Counted from the stretch's first letter, positions 1 through 9,512 are shown. The stretch is 64,000 nucleotides of DNA from Halomonas korlensis (GCF_900116705.1 NZ_FPBP01000005.1:62001-126000), one strand, 5' to 3'. The notes: a model not told the origin generated them from the sequence alone. Numbers and translations: made by a program.

Positions 1-529
1 CTGCGATGAAAAGTTGCGTCACCGAAATCCCACCGCCGGCAGCCACCGCATAAAGAATCATGTTGTGGCTCGGCGGAATCACCACTCCGGCGACCGACGA
101 TGTCACCGTCACGTTGACCGCATAGTCAGCGTCATAGCCCTTTTCTTTCATGACGGGCACCAATATGGAGCCCAACGCGGAGGTATCAGCAACTGCAGAG
201 CCAGAAATGCCGCCAAACAGCATGGAGGAGCTGATATTCACCATGCCCAGACCGCCACGGACCCTACCCACCATGGCGGAAGCCAGCCTTACCAGGCGAG
301 TTGATATTCCCCCATGCAGCATCAATTCGCCTGCAAAAATGAAGAAAGGAATCGCTAGCAACGAAAACACCGAGATGCCTGAAAGCAATCGCTGAAAGGC
401 AACAAATAATGGCAAACCTTCGTACAGGAAAGCTGCAACGGCGGCCAGGCCGACGGCAAATGCCACTGGCGCGCCAACAACCAACCCTAAAAAGAAAATG
501 CCGAAAAGAATGATGAGCCCCATATCCAT
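1..529 (-). CDS. dctM: TRAP transporter large permease (DctM family), partial
   Basis: Only the N-terminal ~176 residues are in the window; the frame stays open through base 1, so the C-terminus lies outside. Reading the minus strand from 529 gives MDMGLIILFGIFFLG, hydrophobic helices, and the conserved stretches LAIPFFIFAGELM, GGISGSAVADTSALGSI and GVVIPPSHNMILY. These are typical of the 12-helix sodium-coupled membrane subunit of TRAP carriers. It starts 7 bp after the dctQ stop with an AGGAAGG ribosome site. The in-frame ATG at 523 has wider spacing to that site and is an equally possible start. It is the last visible gene of the kdgD-dctPQM unit, which suggests uptake of an aldaric or related sugar acid. 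Family is certain; substrate is inferred. Confidence 0.93.
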   Translation of the reverse strand, partial: MDMGLIILFGIFFLGLVVGAPVAFAVGLAAVAAFLYEGLPLFVAFQRLLSGISVFSLLAIPFFIFAGELMLHGGISTRLVRLASAMVGRVRGGLGMVNISSSMLFGGISGSAVADTSALGSILVPVMKEKGYDADYAVNVTVTSSVAGVVIPPSHNMILYAVAAGGGISVTQLFIA

Positions 530-536
530 TTCCTTC

Positions 537-1064
537 CTACTGGTTCGGACTGAACATGCGTTTTAGAATATTCGCACCCGAGAAAAGGACCATGAGCAGC
601 CCACATAGCACTAGAGGCGCCGCACGCCAGCTTTCTGATAGACCGATCATGGGGATCGCCCTTTCAAGGTTTGTCATGACCAGCCCCCAACCCTGATGAG
701 CCATAAAACCGCCGAACAATAGGATGAAGAGGTCGGCAATATGATGCATAACACGTCTTATAGGACCCGGAAGCCCCTCACGAACAAAATCTATATTAAG
801 ATGGGTGTTATAACGAACTCCTGCTGCCGCTCCAAGACATGTGATATATACAACTATCACCAGCGAGGCCTGCTCGACCCACGTCGGCGTATCGTTAAGA
901 ATATATCGTCCAAAAACCAGCCATCCAAATATGGCAATCAGGATAACAAGGAGTATGCCGCCAGCCCATAAACAAAGCATCGCCACACCGTCGAGGATCA
1001 TATCGATAGTGCCAACTTTCTCTGCTTCCTTCTCATTTTCTGACGTATCAGTATAGCTATTCAC
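537..1064 (-). CDS. dctQ: TRAP transporter small permease (DctQ family)
   Basis: A 175-residue inner-membrane protein with four hydrophobic segments at roughly residues 24-50, 62-82, 104-124 and 145-165. This is the usual layout of the DctQ subunit that joins the large permease in TRAP carriers. The motif around residues 75-82 (VYITCLGAAAGVR) and the following HLNIDFV are characteristic. Translation starts at GTG (complement of 1062-1064), preceded by AAGGA; no better ATG is present. It sits between dctP and dctM in the canonical P-Q-M order. A 62-bp gap with a strong hairpin separates it from dctP. Confidence 0.92.
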   Translation of the reverse strand: MNSYTDTSENEKEAEKVGTIDMILDGVAMLCLWAGGILLVILIAIFGWLVFGRYILNDTPTWVEQASLVIVVYITCLGAAAGVRYNTHLNIDFVREGLPGPIRRVMHHIADLFILLFGGFMAHQGWGLVMTNLERAIPMIGLSESWRAAPLVLCGLLMVLFSGANILKRMFSPNQ

Positions 1065-1082
1065 AATACCGGTTCCTTTTCG

Positions 1083-1109
1083 TCTCCCGGCGAAGACATC
1101 GCCGGGAGA
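1083..1109 (-). promoter_or_regulatory. Intercistronic hairpin between dctP and dctQ
   Basis: Perfect inverted repeat: 11-bp arms (TCTCCCGGCGA and its complement) around a 5-base loop. It lies 17 bp after the dctP stop and is not followed by a T run on the minus strand. A 3'-end stabiliser or partial terminator that lets binding protein be made in excess of the membrane subunits fits better than full termination. That role is inferred. Confidence 0.6.
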
Positions 1110-1126
1110 ACGGTTATACGAAGGCG

Positions 1127-2125
1127 TCAGCTGGCTGATCTAATATCCTCGATGAGTGACTCAAGTTCGGGGTTTTCCGCGATGAAGTCGTCATAGACAG
1201 GCTGCATCAGTTCCTGAAACTCAGCCTTGTCCTCGACCTCATTGATTTCCACTCCCGCATCCAGCACTTTTTGCTTACTCTCTTCAGAGCTTTCTACCCA
1301 CAGTTGACGCTGCATTTCCGAGGCCTCAATGGCTGCCGCCTCGATTATTTCCTGGTCTTCTTCTGAAAGCGCTTCCCAGCTGGATTTCGCGATACACAGG
1401 CATTCAGGAATGATCAGGTGCTCGGTCAAAGAGTAATAACCTACAACTTCATAATGGTTGCTTGACTCGAAGGAAGGATAGTTATTTTCTGCGCCGTCAA
1501 GCACGCCAGTCGTCAAGCTTTGATAGACCTCTCCATAGGCCATGGGCGTAGCATTGCCGCCCAGAGATTCAATCATGTCCACGTAAAGATCGTTGTTCAT
1601 GACACGAATCTTGAGACCTTCGACATCTGCCGGCGTCTTGATCGGCTTTTCAGTGTTGTAAAGGCTTCTTGCTCCAGAATCGAACCAAGACAGTGCAATT
1701 AGGTTTTGCTCTGCCAAGGCGTCAGCAAAGCGCTCGCCTATTTCGCCATCCATGACACGATGCATATGGTCAACATCATCAAAGATGAAGGGCAATGAAA
1801 GGACGTTTGTTTCCTTCACAATAGGTCCCATAGGTCCCATATTGAAGTTAGCAAAATTCAATGCACCGCTGCGAGTCTGTTCAATAGCGTCTGGTTGATC
1901 GCCAAGAACGGCATTATTATAGACTCGGGCAGTCACACGGCCTTCCGTGTCTTCCTCAATCGCTTCGGCAAAGGCTTCCAAGGCAACGGTGTTGGGATAA
2001 CCTGGCGGGTGAATATTCCATCCTCTCCAATCCTCTGCCTGAACGGGGGCGGCAAATAGCATCATTGAAGCGGTAATGGTGCTAGCGGAGAGTAGTGCAC
2101 CTGATTTAATTGTCTTTGTTTGCAT
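1127..2125 (-). CDS. dctP: TRAP transporter periplasmic substrate-binding protein (DctP family)
   Basis: 332 residues with a Sec signal peptide (basic MQTKTIK, a hydrophobic stretch, cleavage likely after APVQA near residue 30). The mature protein follows the DctP pattern: WNIHPPGYPNT near the start, the central FDSGARSLYNTEKPIKTPADVEGLKIRV region with the carboxylate-binding arginine (K-I-R-V), then GGNATPMAYGEVYQSL and the GVLDGAENNYPSF block. The start has AAAGG upstream. It follows kdgD by 40 bp and precedes dctQM. Location next to a KDG dehydratase gene suggests a hexarate or uronate-type ligand, which is inferred. Confidence 0.93.
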   Translation of the reverse strand: MQTKTIKSGALLSASTITASMMLFAAPVQAEDWRGWNIHPPGYPNTVALEAFAEAIEEDTEGRVTARVYNNAVLGDQPDAIEQTRSGALNFANFNMGPMGPIVKETNVLSLPFIFDDVDHMHRVMDGEIGERFADALAEQNLIALSWFDSGARSLYNTEKPIKTPADVEGLKIRVMNNDLYVDMIESLGGNATPMAYGEVYQSLTTGVLDGAENNYPSFESSNHYEVVGYYSLTEHLIIPECLCIAKSSWEALSEEDQEIIEAAAIEASEMQRQLWVESSEESKQKVLDAGVEINEVEDKAEFQELMQPVYDDFIAENPELESLIEDIRSAS

Positions 2126-2165
2126 TTTTTTGTCTACCTTTCTTGATGAACTTAGCGGTTTATGG

Positions 2166-3080
2166 TTACTGCTTTACGTTACCAATCAGCGTCTCGAGCT
2201 GCTGGCATTCTTCGGAAGTGGGCATGCTCAACGGGGCGCGTACGCTGCCCGCCGGACGCCCGATGATCGCGGCACCCGCCTTGATCAGGCTGACGGCATA
2301 GCCGGCCTTCCGATCCCTGAGGTCCACGAAGGGAATGAAGAAGTCGTTGGTGATCTGCTTGACGGCTTCCCGGTTGCCCTTGCGCAGTGCCTGGTAGAAG
2401 GTGACGGCCATGTCGGGCACGAAGTTGAACACGGCCGAGGAATAGGTGTTGACGCCGATGGAGAGGTACGCCTCGGCGAAGATTTCGGCGGTGGGCACGC
2501 CCCCGATATAGACCAGTCGATCGCCGACCGTCTTGACGATCTTGTTCAGCGCCTGCATGTCGCCCTTGCCATCCTTGAGCGCGATCAGGTTCGTGCAGCG
2601 GTCGGCAAGCTCCACGACGGAGGCGGCATCGAGAATGCCGTTGCCGCGGTTGTAGTAAACGACATTGAGCGAGGTGGCATCGCAGATCTGCCGGGCGTAT
2701 TCGACCAGCCCGTCCTGCGGGCATTCAGTCAGGTAGGGCGGCATCAGCAGGATCCCGTCGGCCCCCGCCTCTTCGGCGGCCTTGGCGAACGCCTGGCCGC
2801 TGCCGACGCTCAAGCCGGCGCTGGCAATCACCGGTAACTTGCCGTCCACCACCTCGACCGCCAGGGTGACGATCTCACGGTATTCCTCGAGCGTCAGGTT
2901 GAAGAACTCACCGGTGCCGCCCGCCACGAAGACGGCCGAAATGTCATGGCTGATAAACCACGCCAGGCGCTGGCGGTAGCTGTCCGGATCGAAGTTGCCC
3001 TGCTCGTCAAAGTCGGTGATGGGAAAAGAGAGCAATCCATCCCCCAGGGCGTGTATCACCTCATCTACTGAAAATTTCAC
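2166..3080 (-). CDS. kdgD: 5-dehydro-4-deoxyglucarate dehydratase, copy 1
   Basis: 304-residue (beta/alpha)8 enzyme of the DHDPS/NAL superfamily. It decarboxylates and dehydrates 5-dehydro-4-deoxy-D-glucarate to 2,5-dioxopentanoate in glucarate/galactarate breakdown. Visible signatures are GGTGEF at 54-59, the tyrosine pair in VYYNRGNG at 141-148, and the Schiff-base lysine K169 in LIALKDGKGD. It heads the dctPQM unit. It differs from the copy at 9541-10458 at only a few positions (for example VIHALGDG versus VTRALGNG, SVVELADRCT versus SVQALADRCA, and the C-terminal NVKQ). The DNA is near-identical, including some 118 bp upstream of the start. Length is normal for KdgD. Confidence 0.95.
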   Translation of the reverse strand: MKFSVDEVIHALGDGLLSFPITDFDEQGNFDPDSYRQRLAWFISHDISAVFVAGGTGEFFNLTLEEYREIVTLAVEVVDGKLPVIASAGLSVGSGQAFAKAAEEAGADGILLMPPYLTECPQDGLVEYARQICDATSLNVVYYNRGNGILDAASVVELADRCTNLIALKDGKGDMQALNKIVKTVGDRLVYIGGVPTAEIFAEAYLSIGVNTYSSAVFNFVPDMAVTFYQALRKGNREAVKQITNDFFIPFVDLRDRKAGYAVSLIKAGAAIIGRPAGSVRAPLSMPTSEECQQLETLIGNVKQ

Positions 3081-3198
3081 CCGTTTGTCCTCTTCTGCGC
3101 GTCAATGTAGCCTGCGGTGGCGACGGCATGGTTCGCTGCGCCGTCTCGCCTGGGGAGGGACAACAATCGACCGTGCATTGCTGTCATACATCATACAA
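2171..3198. repeat. Direct repeat A: kdgD plus upstream region
   Basis: About 1.03 kb that is nearly identical to 9549-10577, in the same orientation and 7.38 kb apart. It covers essentially all of kdgD and the upstream sequence as far as CATCATACAA. A block of changes falls around 2590-2630 and a 1-bp length difference lies near 3128. Outside the repeat only patches remain similar, such as the CGACCAAAGTT blocks at about 3252-3262 and 10629-10639. It looks like gene duplication kept similar by gene conversion. Confidence 0.92.
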
Positions 3199-3413
3199 CT
3201 GTCAAGATAGTGATCGAGTCGCGGTCTCACAAGCAACATTGCAATAATCACGACCAAAGTTTAATGCTCATATATCTTGGCTGCATCACTTTAATTACGA
3301 GCCTCTCGCTTGTTGACCCAACATGATCGTGACGCACTGGGAAGAACCGATGGGGCAAGCCCCAGTGCTGTTACACAAGGGAGCGCTCATGACACTGAAT
3401 ACGCCTGAAAGCT
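3081..3413 (-). promoter_or_regulatory. Intergenic region gudD to kdgD copy 1, with probable promoter
   Basis: 333 bp without a gene. Just beyond the gudD stop is an inverted repeat (GCACTGGG at 3334-3341, complement at 3361-3368) with a nested TGGGGC/GCCCCA, a possible weak terminator without a T run. On the minus strand a TTGACA hexamer lies at 3205-3200, 17 bp before a poor -10 (AGCAAT, 3182-3177). The intervening 17 bases are the putative operator. A block resembling the copy-2 upstream region (CGACCAAAGTT) lies further upstream at about 3252. Promoter strength cannot be judged by eye. Confidence 0.5.
3182..3198. promoter_or_regulatory. Putative operator upstream of kdgD copy 1
   Basis: TGTCATACATCATACAA, exactly repeated at 10561-10577 upstream of the second kdgD. 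On the minus strand it contains the tandem 7-mer TGTATGA and occupies the spacer after a TTGACA hexamer. The TTGTAT...GACA pattern resembles operators of FadR/FCD-type GntR repressors, which often control sugar-acid genes. The regulator is not in the window, so the assignment is inferred. Confidence 0.45.
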
Positions 3414-4739
3414 CTAACGGACGAGGGCTGGCCGCTTCGGATCGAAAGACCATCCGGGTATCAGGAACTGCATCGCCATAGCGTCGTCGCGTTGACCAAC
3501 ATCCAGCTGCCGGTAGAGCTGATGCGCTTCCATCAGTTTATCCTCATCCAACGTAACCCCCAGACCAGGCGTTGTCGGGACCGTCAACTGGCCATCGCGG
3601 ATTGTCAGCGGTTCCTGGGTAATGCGTTGCCCGTCTTGCCAGATCCAGTGCGTATCAATGGCCGTGATCTCGCCGGGGCAAGCGGCTGCCACATGCGTCA
3701 TCATCGCCAGTGAGATGTCGAAATGGTTGTTGCTGTGCGAGCCCCAGGTCATGCCCCACTCGTTGCAAAGCTCTCCTACCGCGACCGCGCCCTGCATGGT
3801 CCAGAAGTGGCAGTCGGCCAGGGGGATGTCCACGGCGTTGAGCTGAACCGCCAGCTTGAGCTGCTTGTAGTCGGTGGCGATCATGTTGGTAGCCGTAGCA
3901 AGGCCGGTGCGCTTCTTGAATTCAGCCATGGTCTCGCGGCCCGAGAATCCGCCCTCCTGACCACAGGGGTCCTCGGCATAGCTCAATAGCCCCTTGATCG
4001 GCTCCAGCACCCGCACCGCCTCTTCGAGACCCCAGGCACCATTGGGGTCCAGCGTCAGACGCGCCTCGGGGAAGGCCTCGTGCAGCGCGCGAATGCAGTC
4101 GGCCTCTTCCTCGCCAGGCAGCACGCCACCCTTGAGTTTGAAGTCCTTGAAGCCGTAGCGATCAAAGGCGGCCTTGGCCAGATTAGCCACGGCATCCGGC
4201 GTCATCGCCTCGCGGTAGCGCACCTCGTCCCAGGCATCGACCGGGTCGGTCGTCTTCGGATACGGCAGATCGGTCTTGTCCGGGTCGCCGAGCAGGAACA
4301 GGTAGCCGAGTGCTTCGACCTCGTCGCGCTGACGTCCGAACTGACCCAGCAGGTCGGCCACGGGCATGCCGAGCGCCTGACCGAAGAGATCATACAGCGC
4401 CGACTCGATGGCGGTGACGACGTGCACGGCCACGCGCAGGTCGAAGGTCTGGCGACCCCGTTCTTCGGGTCCGTTGCGCGAGAGCACGTGACGGGCCTGG
4501 CTCAGGACCTTTTTCACTTCGTTGACCCGGGCGCCCTCGATCAGCGAGCGGCACTGTTCGAGCCCCTTGAGGATGCCGTCGCTGGACGGGATCTCCCCGA
4601 CGCCGCGGTTGCCCGAGTCGTCTTCCAGCACCAGCACGCAGCGGATGAACCAGGGCGCGTGGCCGCCGCTGAGGTTCAGCAGGAAACCGTCGTAGCCGGC
4701 GACAGGCACGATATTCATTTTGGTGATCTTGGGAAACAT
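3414..4739 (-). CDS. gudD: Glucarate dehydratase
   Basis: 441 residues, enolase superfamily, close to the ~446 of characterised GudD. It dehydrates D-glucarate (and often L-idarate) to 5-dehydro-4-deoxyglucarate. Expected residues are in place: the K-L-K pair K201/K203, metal ligands D231 (LDPNGAW), E262 and N285, and the general-base dyad H335 (GSHSNNHFD) with D309. It is the last gene of the kdgD-tctCBA-garD-gudD unit, 37 bp after garD. Its product is the substrate of the KdgD enzymes encoded on both sides. ATG start at 4739. No missing catalytic residue is apparent. Confidence 0.96.
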   Translation of the reverse strand: MFPKITKMNIVPVAGYDGFLLNLSGGHAPWFIRCVLVLEDDSGNRGVGEIPSSDGILKGLEQCRSLIEGARVNEVKKVLSQARHVLSRNGPEERGRQTFDLRVAVHVVTAIESALYDLFGQALGMPVADLLGQFGRQRDEVEALGYLFLLGDPDKTDLPYPKTTDPVDAWDEVRYREAMTPDAVANLAKAAFDRYGFKDFKLKGGVLPGEEEADCIRALHEAFPEARLTLDPNGAWGLEEAVRVLEPIKGLLSYAEDPCGQEGGFSGRETMAEFKKRTGLATATNMIATDYKQLKLAVQLNAVDIPLADCHFWTMQGAVAVGELCNEWGMTWGSHSNNHFDISLAMMTHVAAACPGEITAIDTHWIWQDGQRITQEPLTIRDGQLTVPTTPGLGVTLDEDKLMEAHQLYRQLDVGQRDDAMAMQFLIPGWSFDPKRPALVR

Positions 4740-4776
4740 GGGTCTTGCCTCGCAAAAAATGTCGTGTCGGCGACGA

Positions 4777-6345
4777 TCAAGTGACCGGCGCCGGATTGAA
4801 CAGCACCAGATCGTTGTAGAGGCCGAGGCGCTCGGCGGCGACGCGCTGACGGCCGCTGGCCACCTCCAGGATCAGATGAAAGAGTTCCCAGCCGACGTCC
4901 TCGATACTGGCTTCGCCGGTGGCGATGCGCCCCGCATCGAGATCGATCAGGTCGAACCAGCGCTGACCCAGGGTCGAGTTACTGGACACCTTGATGACCG
5001 GTGCCATGGACAGGTTGTAGGGCGTGCCACGGCCGGTGGTGAAGACCTGCAGGTTCATGCCGGCGGCGAGTTGCAGGGTGCCGCAAATGAAGTCGCTGGC
5101 CGGGGTGGCGGCGAAGGTCAGGCCTCGCCGACGCAGTCGCTCACCGGGGCCGATGACGTCGACGATGGGTGAGTTACCGGACTTGATCACCGACCCCAGC
5201 GCCTTCTCGACCACGTTGCTGAGGCCGCCCTTCTTGTTGCCGGGCGAGGGGTTGGCGCTGCGGTCCGCCTGACCCTGGGCCAGGTAGTCGTCGTACCAGG
5301 CCATCTGATCGACCAGCGCCTGGCCCACCTCGCGGTCGACTGCCCTCGGCGTCAACAGGTGGATGGCGTCACGTACTTCGGTGACTTCGGAGAACATCAC
5401 ACTGCCCCCAGCCCGCACAATCAGGTCGGTGGCGAAGCCCACCGCGGGGTTGGCGGTCACGCCGGAGAAGGCGTCGCTGCCGCCGCACTGCATCCCGACC
5501 GCCAGCTCGGACACCGGGCAAGTCTCGCGACGCCGCCGGTCGAGACGCTCCAGGTGGCGCTCCGCCATGGCCAGGATGCCCTCAACCATCTCGCCGAAGC
5601 CGTGGAAGGATTCGTCCTGGAGGCTCAAGACGTTGGCGTCCGGATCCGCCGCTTCGGTGTTCTCGTAGATCTTGACCGGTTTGTCATCGATCAGGGTGGA
5701 GGGCTGCAGTTTCTCGCAGCCGAGCCCGATCACCATCACCTCGTTGCCGAAGTTGGGATTCAGGGCGATGTTCCGGAGAGTGCGAATCGGCACCACGGCA
5801 GCCGGCGCGTTGATCGCCACACCGCAGCCATAGGAATGATTGAGGCCTACCACGTCGTCGACGTTGGGAAAGCGCGGCAGCAGCTCACGCTTGATCCGCT
5901 GCACCACGTAATCGACGGTACCGGCCACGCACTGCACGCTGGTGGTGATGCCGAGCACGTTCTTGGTGCCGACACTGCCATCGGGGTTGCGAAACCCCTC
6001 GAAGGTGTAGCCTTCCAGCGCCTCTACCGCGGGCGGCTCGCGAGTGGCCAAGGGCAATTCGCCAAGTGCTGGCGCCGTGGGCAGGCGCACATTGGTCTCG
6101 TTGACGTGCCCGCCACGGGAGATAGCCGCCACCGTTGTGCCGATGACCTCGCCGTAGCGAATCACCCGGTCGCCCTCGGCCAGCGCCACCAGCGCCACCT
6201 TGTGGCCCTGCGGGATAGGCATCGTAGTAATGACGCCGCCCGCGATGGCAGTGCCTTCGGCGAGGCCACCGCGCTCGACCACGATGGCGACATTATCGTT
6301 CGGGTGCACCCGAATCACCCGGGCATTAGCGGCTGTTTGAGTCAT
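4777..6345 (-). CDS. garD: Galactarate dehydratase
   Basis: 522 residues, matching the ~523 of enteric GarD. It has an N-terminal SAF domain (about 1-100, including [12 protein letters not shown] and [10 protein letters not shown]) followed by the UxaA-type catalytic part with [46 protein letters not shown] and [17 protein letters not shown]. Conserved cysteines C173, C209 and C291 fall in these blocks. It converts galactarate to 5-dehydro-4-deoxyglucarate, the same intermediate GudD makes. The start ATG at 6345 has AAGGG upstream and overlaps the tctA end by 20 bp, implying coupled expression with the transporter. Confidence 0.96.
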   Translation of the reverse strand: MTQTAANARVIRVHPNDNVAIVVERGGLAEGTAIAGGVITTMPIPQGHKVALVALAEGDRVIRYGEVIGTTVAAISRGGHVNETNVRLPTAPALGELPLATREPPAVEALEGYTFEGFRNPDGSVGTKNVLGITTSVQCVAGTVDYVVQRIKRELLPRFPNVDDVVGLNHSYGCGVAINAPAAVVPIRTLRNIALNPNFGNEVMVIGLGCEKLQPSTLIDDKPVKIYENTEAADPDANVLSLQDESFHGFGEMVEGILAMAERHLERLDRRRRETCPVSELAVGMQCGGSDAFSGVTANPAVGFATDLIVRAGGSVMFSEVTEVRDAIHLLTPRAVDREVGQALVDQMAWYDDYLAQGQADRSANPSPGNKKGGLSNVVEKALGSVIKSGNSPIVDVIGPGERLRRRGLTFAATPASDFICGTLQLAAGMNLQVFTTGRGTPYNLSMAPVIKVSSNSTLGQRWFDLIDLDAGRIATGEASIEDVGWELFHLILEVASGRQRVAAERLGLYNDLVLFNPAPVT

Positions 6346-7909
6346 GACCCTTCCCTGAAGCGGTTTGCGTGCTGCCGGTGATCTGGGTCAGCTCCATCTT
6401 CTCCCTGGCGCGAGACTTGACACCCATGACGATCGAGAACATCACCGAGGCGATGATCAACCCCCATAGCACTACCGCGATGGGGCTCTTGGTGAAGAAG
6501 ATGGAAAATGTCCCGAACGACTCGAGGCTCTTGACGAAGTAGACCTCTGCCTGACTTCCCAGAATGAAACCGATGATCAGCGGAGCGACCTCCAGGCCGA
6601 TCTTCTGGACCAGGTAACCCAGGATGCCGAAGATCAACAGGGTCCAGACGTCGAACATGATGCCGTAATTGATGGCATAGGCCCCCACCACGCACATCAT
6701 CACGATGATCGGATAGAGAATGTGCTTGGGCACCATCACCACCTTGGCGATGTGCTTGATGGCATAGAACATCAGGAAGAACATCACGATATTGGCGAAC
6801 ACCAGCGCCGTCATCATGATGTACCAGGTCTCGGGGTTTTCCGGGATGAACAGCGGCCCCACCTGGATGCCCTGCAGGGTGAAGGCCCCGATCAGCACCG
6901 CCGTGGTGGAATCACCGGGAATGCCGAGCGACAGTAGCGGAATCAAGGCGCCGCCCGTCAGCGCATTGTTGGCCGACTCCGAGGCGATGAGCCCTTGCGG
7001 AGCACCCTTGCCCATCTGCGACGAATCCCGCGCCAGGTTCTTCTCTTGGGTATAGGCCAGCACCGAGGCGGCGCTGCCGCCGACCCCAGGCAGCATGCCG
7101 ATGAAAGTCCCGATAAAGGACGAGCGCACCAGATTGGTCAGGCGACCCTTGAAGATTGAAAGCGAGAAGCCAGCTCCCTTGCCGATCTTGATGCGCTTGT
7201 TGGTCGTGTCGCTCTTCACACCCTTCTCGGCCTCGAGCAGGATGGTGGAGATACCGAAGATGCCGATGAGTACCGGTAACAGCGAAAAACCTTCGAACAG
7301 GTAGGGCTCCATGAAATCGAACATCAACCGGGTCTTGCCGTTCCCTCCATCGGAGATGCTGTAGTCGCCAATCAGACTCAGCCAGATGCCGATGACCCCG
7401 CTGAAGATGCCGATCAGCATGCTGCTCGACAGCGAGGCAATGACACTCAATGCCAGCAGGATGATCAGGAACTTCTCCACATAGGAGAACTTGATCGAGA
7501 AGTCCGCCAACAGTGGCGCGAACAAGAAGAGCACGGCGGCGCTGATCAGCCCTCCGACGACCGACGCGACGACGCAGACCCGCAGCGCCTTCTCCCCTTC
7601 GCCCTTTTGAGCCATGGGGTAACCATCGAAGGTGGTGGTGATCGAGGAAGGTGTGCCGGGGATGTTGAGCAGCACCGCCGGCACCATACCGCCGGAGATC
7701 CCGCCCACGTAGAGGCCGAGCAGCAGTGCCAGGCCGTGGTGCAGACCGAGGGCATAGGTCAGCGGCAGGCAGACCGCCACCGCCATGGTGGCGGTCATGC
7801 CGGGAATGGCGCCGAAGATGATGCCGACTAGCGCCCCGAATCCGGCAAGAAGAAAGAAAGTGAGGTCAAGAAGTGACAGGAATTCCATGGCGGCACTCGC
7901 TTCGGTCAC
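6326..7909 (-). CDS. tctA: Tripartite tricarboxylate transporter large permease (TctA family)
   Basis: 527-residue membrane protein with about a dozen hydrophobic helices. Family signatures are [20 protein letters not shown] followed by [19 protein letters not shown] near residues 60-98, and [20 protein letters not shown] near 270-290. It forms the transport path of TTT carriers with TctB and a TctC binding protein. The open frame starts at GTG 7909, overlapping the tctB stop as GTGA. The ATG at 7888 (MEFLSLLDL) gives the more family-like N-terminus, and neither start has a strong ribosome site. Family members classically take citrate; placement before garD and gudD argues for an aldaric acid here. 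Confidence 0.94.
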   Translation of the reverse strand: MTEASAAMEFLSLLDLTFFLLAGFGALVGIIFGAIPGMTATMAVAVCLPLTYALGLHHGLALLLGLYVGGISGGMVPAVLLNIPGTPSSITTTFDGYPMAQKGEGEKALRVCVVASVVGGLISAAVLFLFAPLLADFSIKFSYVEKFLIILLALSVIASLSSSMLIGIFSGVIGIWLSLIGDYSISDGGNGKTRLMFDFMEPYLFEGFSLLPVLIGIFGISTILLEAEKGVKSDTTNKRIKIGKGAGFSLSIFKGRLTNLVRSSFIGTFIGMLPGVGGSAASVLAYTQEKNLARDSSQMGKGAPQGLIASESANNALTGGALIPLLSLGIPGDSTTAVLIGAFTLQGIQVGPLFIPENPETWYIMMTALVFANIVMFFLMFYAIKHIAKVVMVPKHILYPIIVMMCVVGAYAINYGIMFDVWTLLIFGILGYLVQKIGLEVAPLIIGFILGSQAEVYFVKSLESFGTFSIFFTKSPIAVVLWGLIIASVMFSIVMGVKSRAREKMELTQITGSTQTASGKGHDSNSR

Positions 7910-8349
7910 GGCAGGGTGATAGTGAATAGCTTGGCGAGAACGAACCAGGCCAGACTAGGGGCGACGACGGCATTGACCACCACGATGGTTAGTGACTTCT
8001 TTGTCCATTCGTGCATGTACATCAGCGACATCAGGAGCACGAACGCCATCGAGACGAACAGGAAGCCATAGCCCGTATACGGGAACATATCGCCCACCAC
8101 TGTCATCAGGTAGAAATAGGCCACGATCAGCGCCAGGGTGCCGAAGAATCGCCAGCCATCCATGGGCTCCCCCACGATGGGCAGGGTCCGCTCTCCGCGC
8201 TTCACCGCGACCAGGAAGGGGGCCACCTTGGTCACCAGGATCACCGCAAACAGCCCCGCCATGATCCAGTGGATGATTCTTGGGAAGTACAGATGGGAGG
8301 TCTCGAAATCTATCGAGACGCTAAGCAGACTTGAGAGACCTGATTCCAT
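7906..8349 (-). CDS. tctB: Tripartite tricarboxylate transporter small permease (TctB family)
   Basis: 147-residue protein with four hydrophobic segments at about 24-45, 67-87, 92-110 and 121-142, the standard TctB layout. It partners TctA in the inner membrane. It begins at ATG 8349 and lies between tctC (107 bp upstream) and tctA (4-bp overlap), so the order is C-B-A as in known TTT operons. Sequence conservation in TctB is low; the call rests on size, topology and position. Confidence 0.88.
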   Translation of the reverse strand: MESGLSSLLSVSIDFETSHLYFPRIIHWIMAGLFAVILVTKVAPFLVAVKRGERTLPIVGEPMDGWRFFGTLALIVAYFYLMTVVGDMFPYTGYGFLFVSMAFVLLMSLMYMHEWTKKSLTIVVVNAVVAPSLAWFVLAKLFTITLP

Positions 8350-8456
8350 AGCGGCTCCGGGAACGGGCAGGAAGATCTCCTGCCGGCAGTGTTCTATAGC
8401 GGTTCATGCCATATGGCGGGGGCACCGGCGACATGGCGCCGCCGATGCCGGTTCAC

Positions 8457-9512
8457 TTACTGAATGTTTTCGATGATCTCTTCGTAGCGTGACATCTTCT
8501 CTTGTAGATACTCCGTGGCCTCTTCGGACGGCTTGAAGTTGGGGATGAAGAAGGAATTCTTCTGGACTTCCTGGATCTCGCCTTCGGCATAGATCTCGGT
8601 GAGGGCCTCGTCGATCTGGTCCACGATGGCTGGGTCCATGTCCTTGTTGTAGAGGAAAAAGAATTCCTTATCGAAGGTGAAGGTCTCGTCGTCACCCATG
8701 GTGACGTGAACGTTGGGCTCCACGTACTCCAGCAGCTGTTCGCGGGTGGTCTGGCCCAGGCCCTCTTCCGGCGCCTGCTCGATGGTGTCCTGACGCGCGG
8801 TCAGCCAGACGAAGCGCATGGCCTTCTGGTCGTCTTCCGGCAGTCGGGTGTACTGCTCGTTGGCCTGCACGGTGCCGTTGATCACGTCCGCCTGACCGTC
8901 GAAGAGCTGCTGGTTCTTGTCCGACTGGGAGCCAGTATTGACAGCAACCAGATTGTCCTCCTGGCCCGGGTGCTCGATGGAGATGGCGTTCTTCAGGGCA
9001 CTGAAGCCGATCTCGGAGACACCGCCCGGCTGGATCGCCACGCGCACCTCCTCGCCGTCGCCCACCGCGGCGATGATGTCGTCGAGAGTCTCGTACGGCG
9101 AGTCCTTGGGCACCAGATAGGCGTTGCCCGGGTTGATGGCGACGGTCGGCCCGACGGTGTACTTCTCGAAAATGTTGTCGTAGCCCTCCACGCCATACAG
9201 ATACCCCAGGTAGGACTGGTCGTGGAAGATCATCAAGGTATTGCCGCGAGAGTCCCGGTCCAGCGTGCGGAACGCCGAACTCGCCCCGACGGCATCGACC
9301 TTCATGTTGAGGTCGAGCTGCTCGGCCAGCTTGTCCACGACGATGGTGGAGTTCTGATAGGTATCACCCCCGGTCGACGTGGAGCCGATGACGACACGGA
9401 TATTGCCACGCAGCGGGCCATCCTGAGCCATGGCGATGCCGGCACCGAAGGTCATGGATGCCATGACGACGGCGGAGCCCAGTCCTGTCAGGGTTTTCTT
9501 GGATACAGTCAT
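8457..9512 (-). CDS. tctC: TTT-family periplasmic substrate-binding protein (TctC-like)
   Basis: 351 residues from the ATG at 9512, which has GAGGTG eight bases upstream. A longer open frame to 9563 would overlap kdgD and lacks a ribosome site. A signal peptide (MTVSKKTLTGLG, hydrophobic stretch, cleavage after AGIAMA) precedes a two-lobed binding-protein fold: RVVIGSTSTGGDTYQNS near the N-terminus, LVPKDSPYETLDDI, and GGVSEIGFSALKNA. It is a divergent TctC rather than a close citrate-binding relative. It begins 28 bp after kdgD copy 2. A glucarate/galactarate ligand is inferred from the operon. Confidence 0.88.
   Translation of the reverse strand: MTVSKKTLTGLGSAVVMASMTFGAGIAMAQDGPLRGNIRVVIGSTSTGGDTYQNSTIVVDKLAEQLDLNMKVDAVGASSAFRTLDRDSRGNTLMIFHDQSYLGYLYGVEGYDNIFEKYTVGPTVAINPGNAYLVPKDSPYETLDDIIAAVGDGEEVRVAIQPGGVSEIGFSALKNAISIEHPGQEDNLVAVNTGSQSDKNQQLFDGQADVINGTVQANEQYTRLPEDDQKAMRFVWLTARQDTIEQAPEEGLGQTTREQLLEYVEPNVHVTMGDDETFTFDKEFFFLYNKDMDPAIVDQIDEALTEIYAEGEIQEVQKNSFFIPNFKPSEEATEYLQEKMSRYEEIIENIQ

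Noticed and set aside
5359..6381. 340-codon plus-strand frame opposite garD
   Set aside because: Antisense shadow; histidine/arginine-rich and no homology signature.
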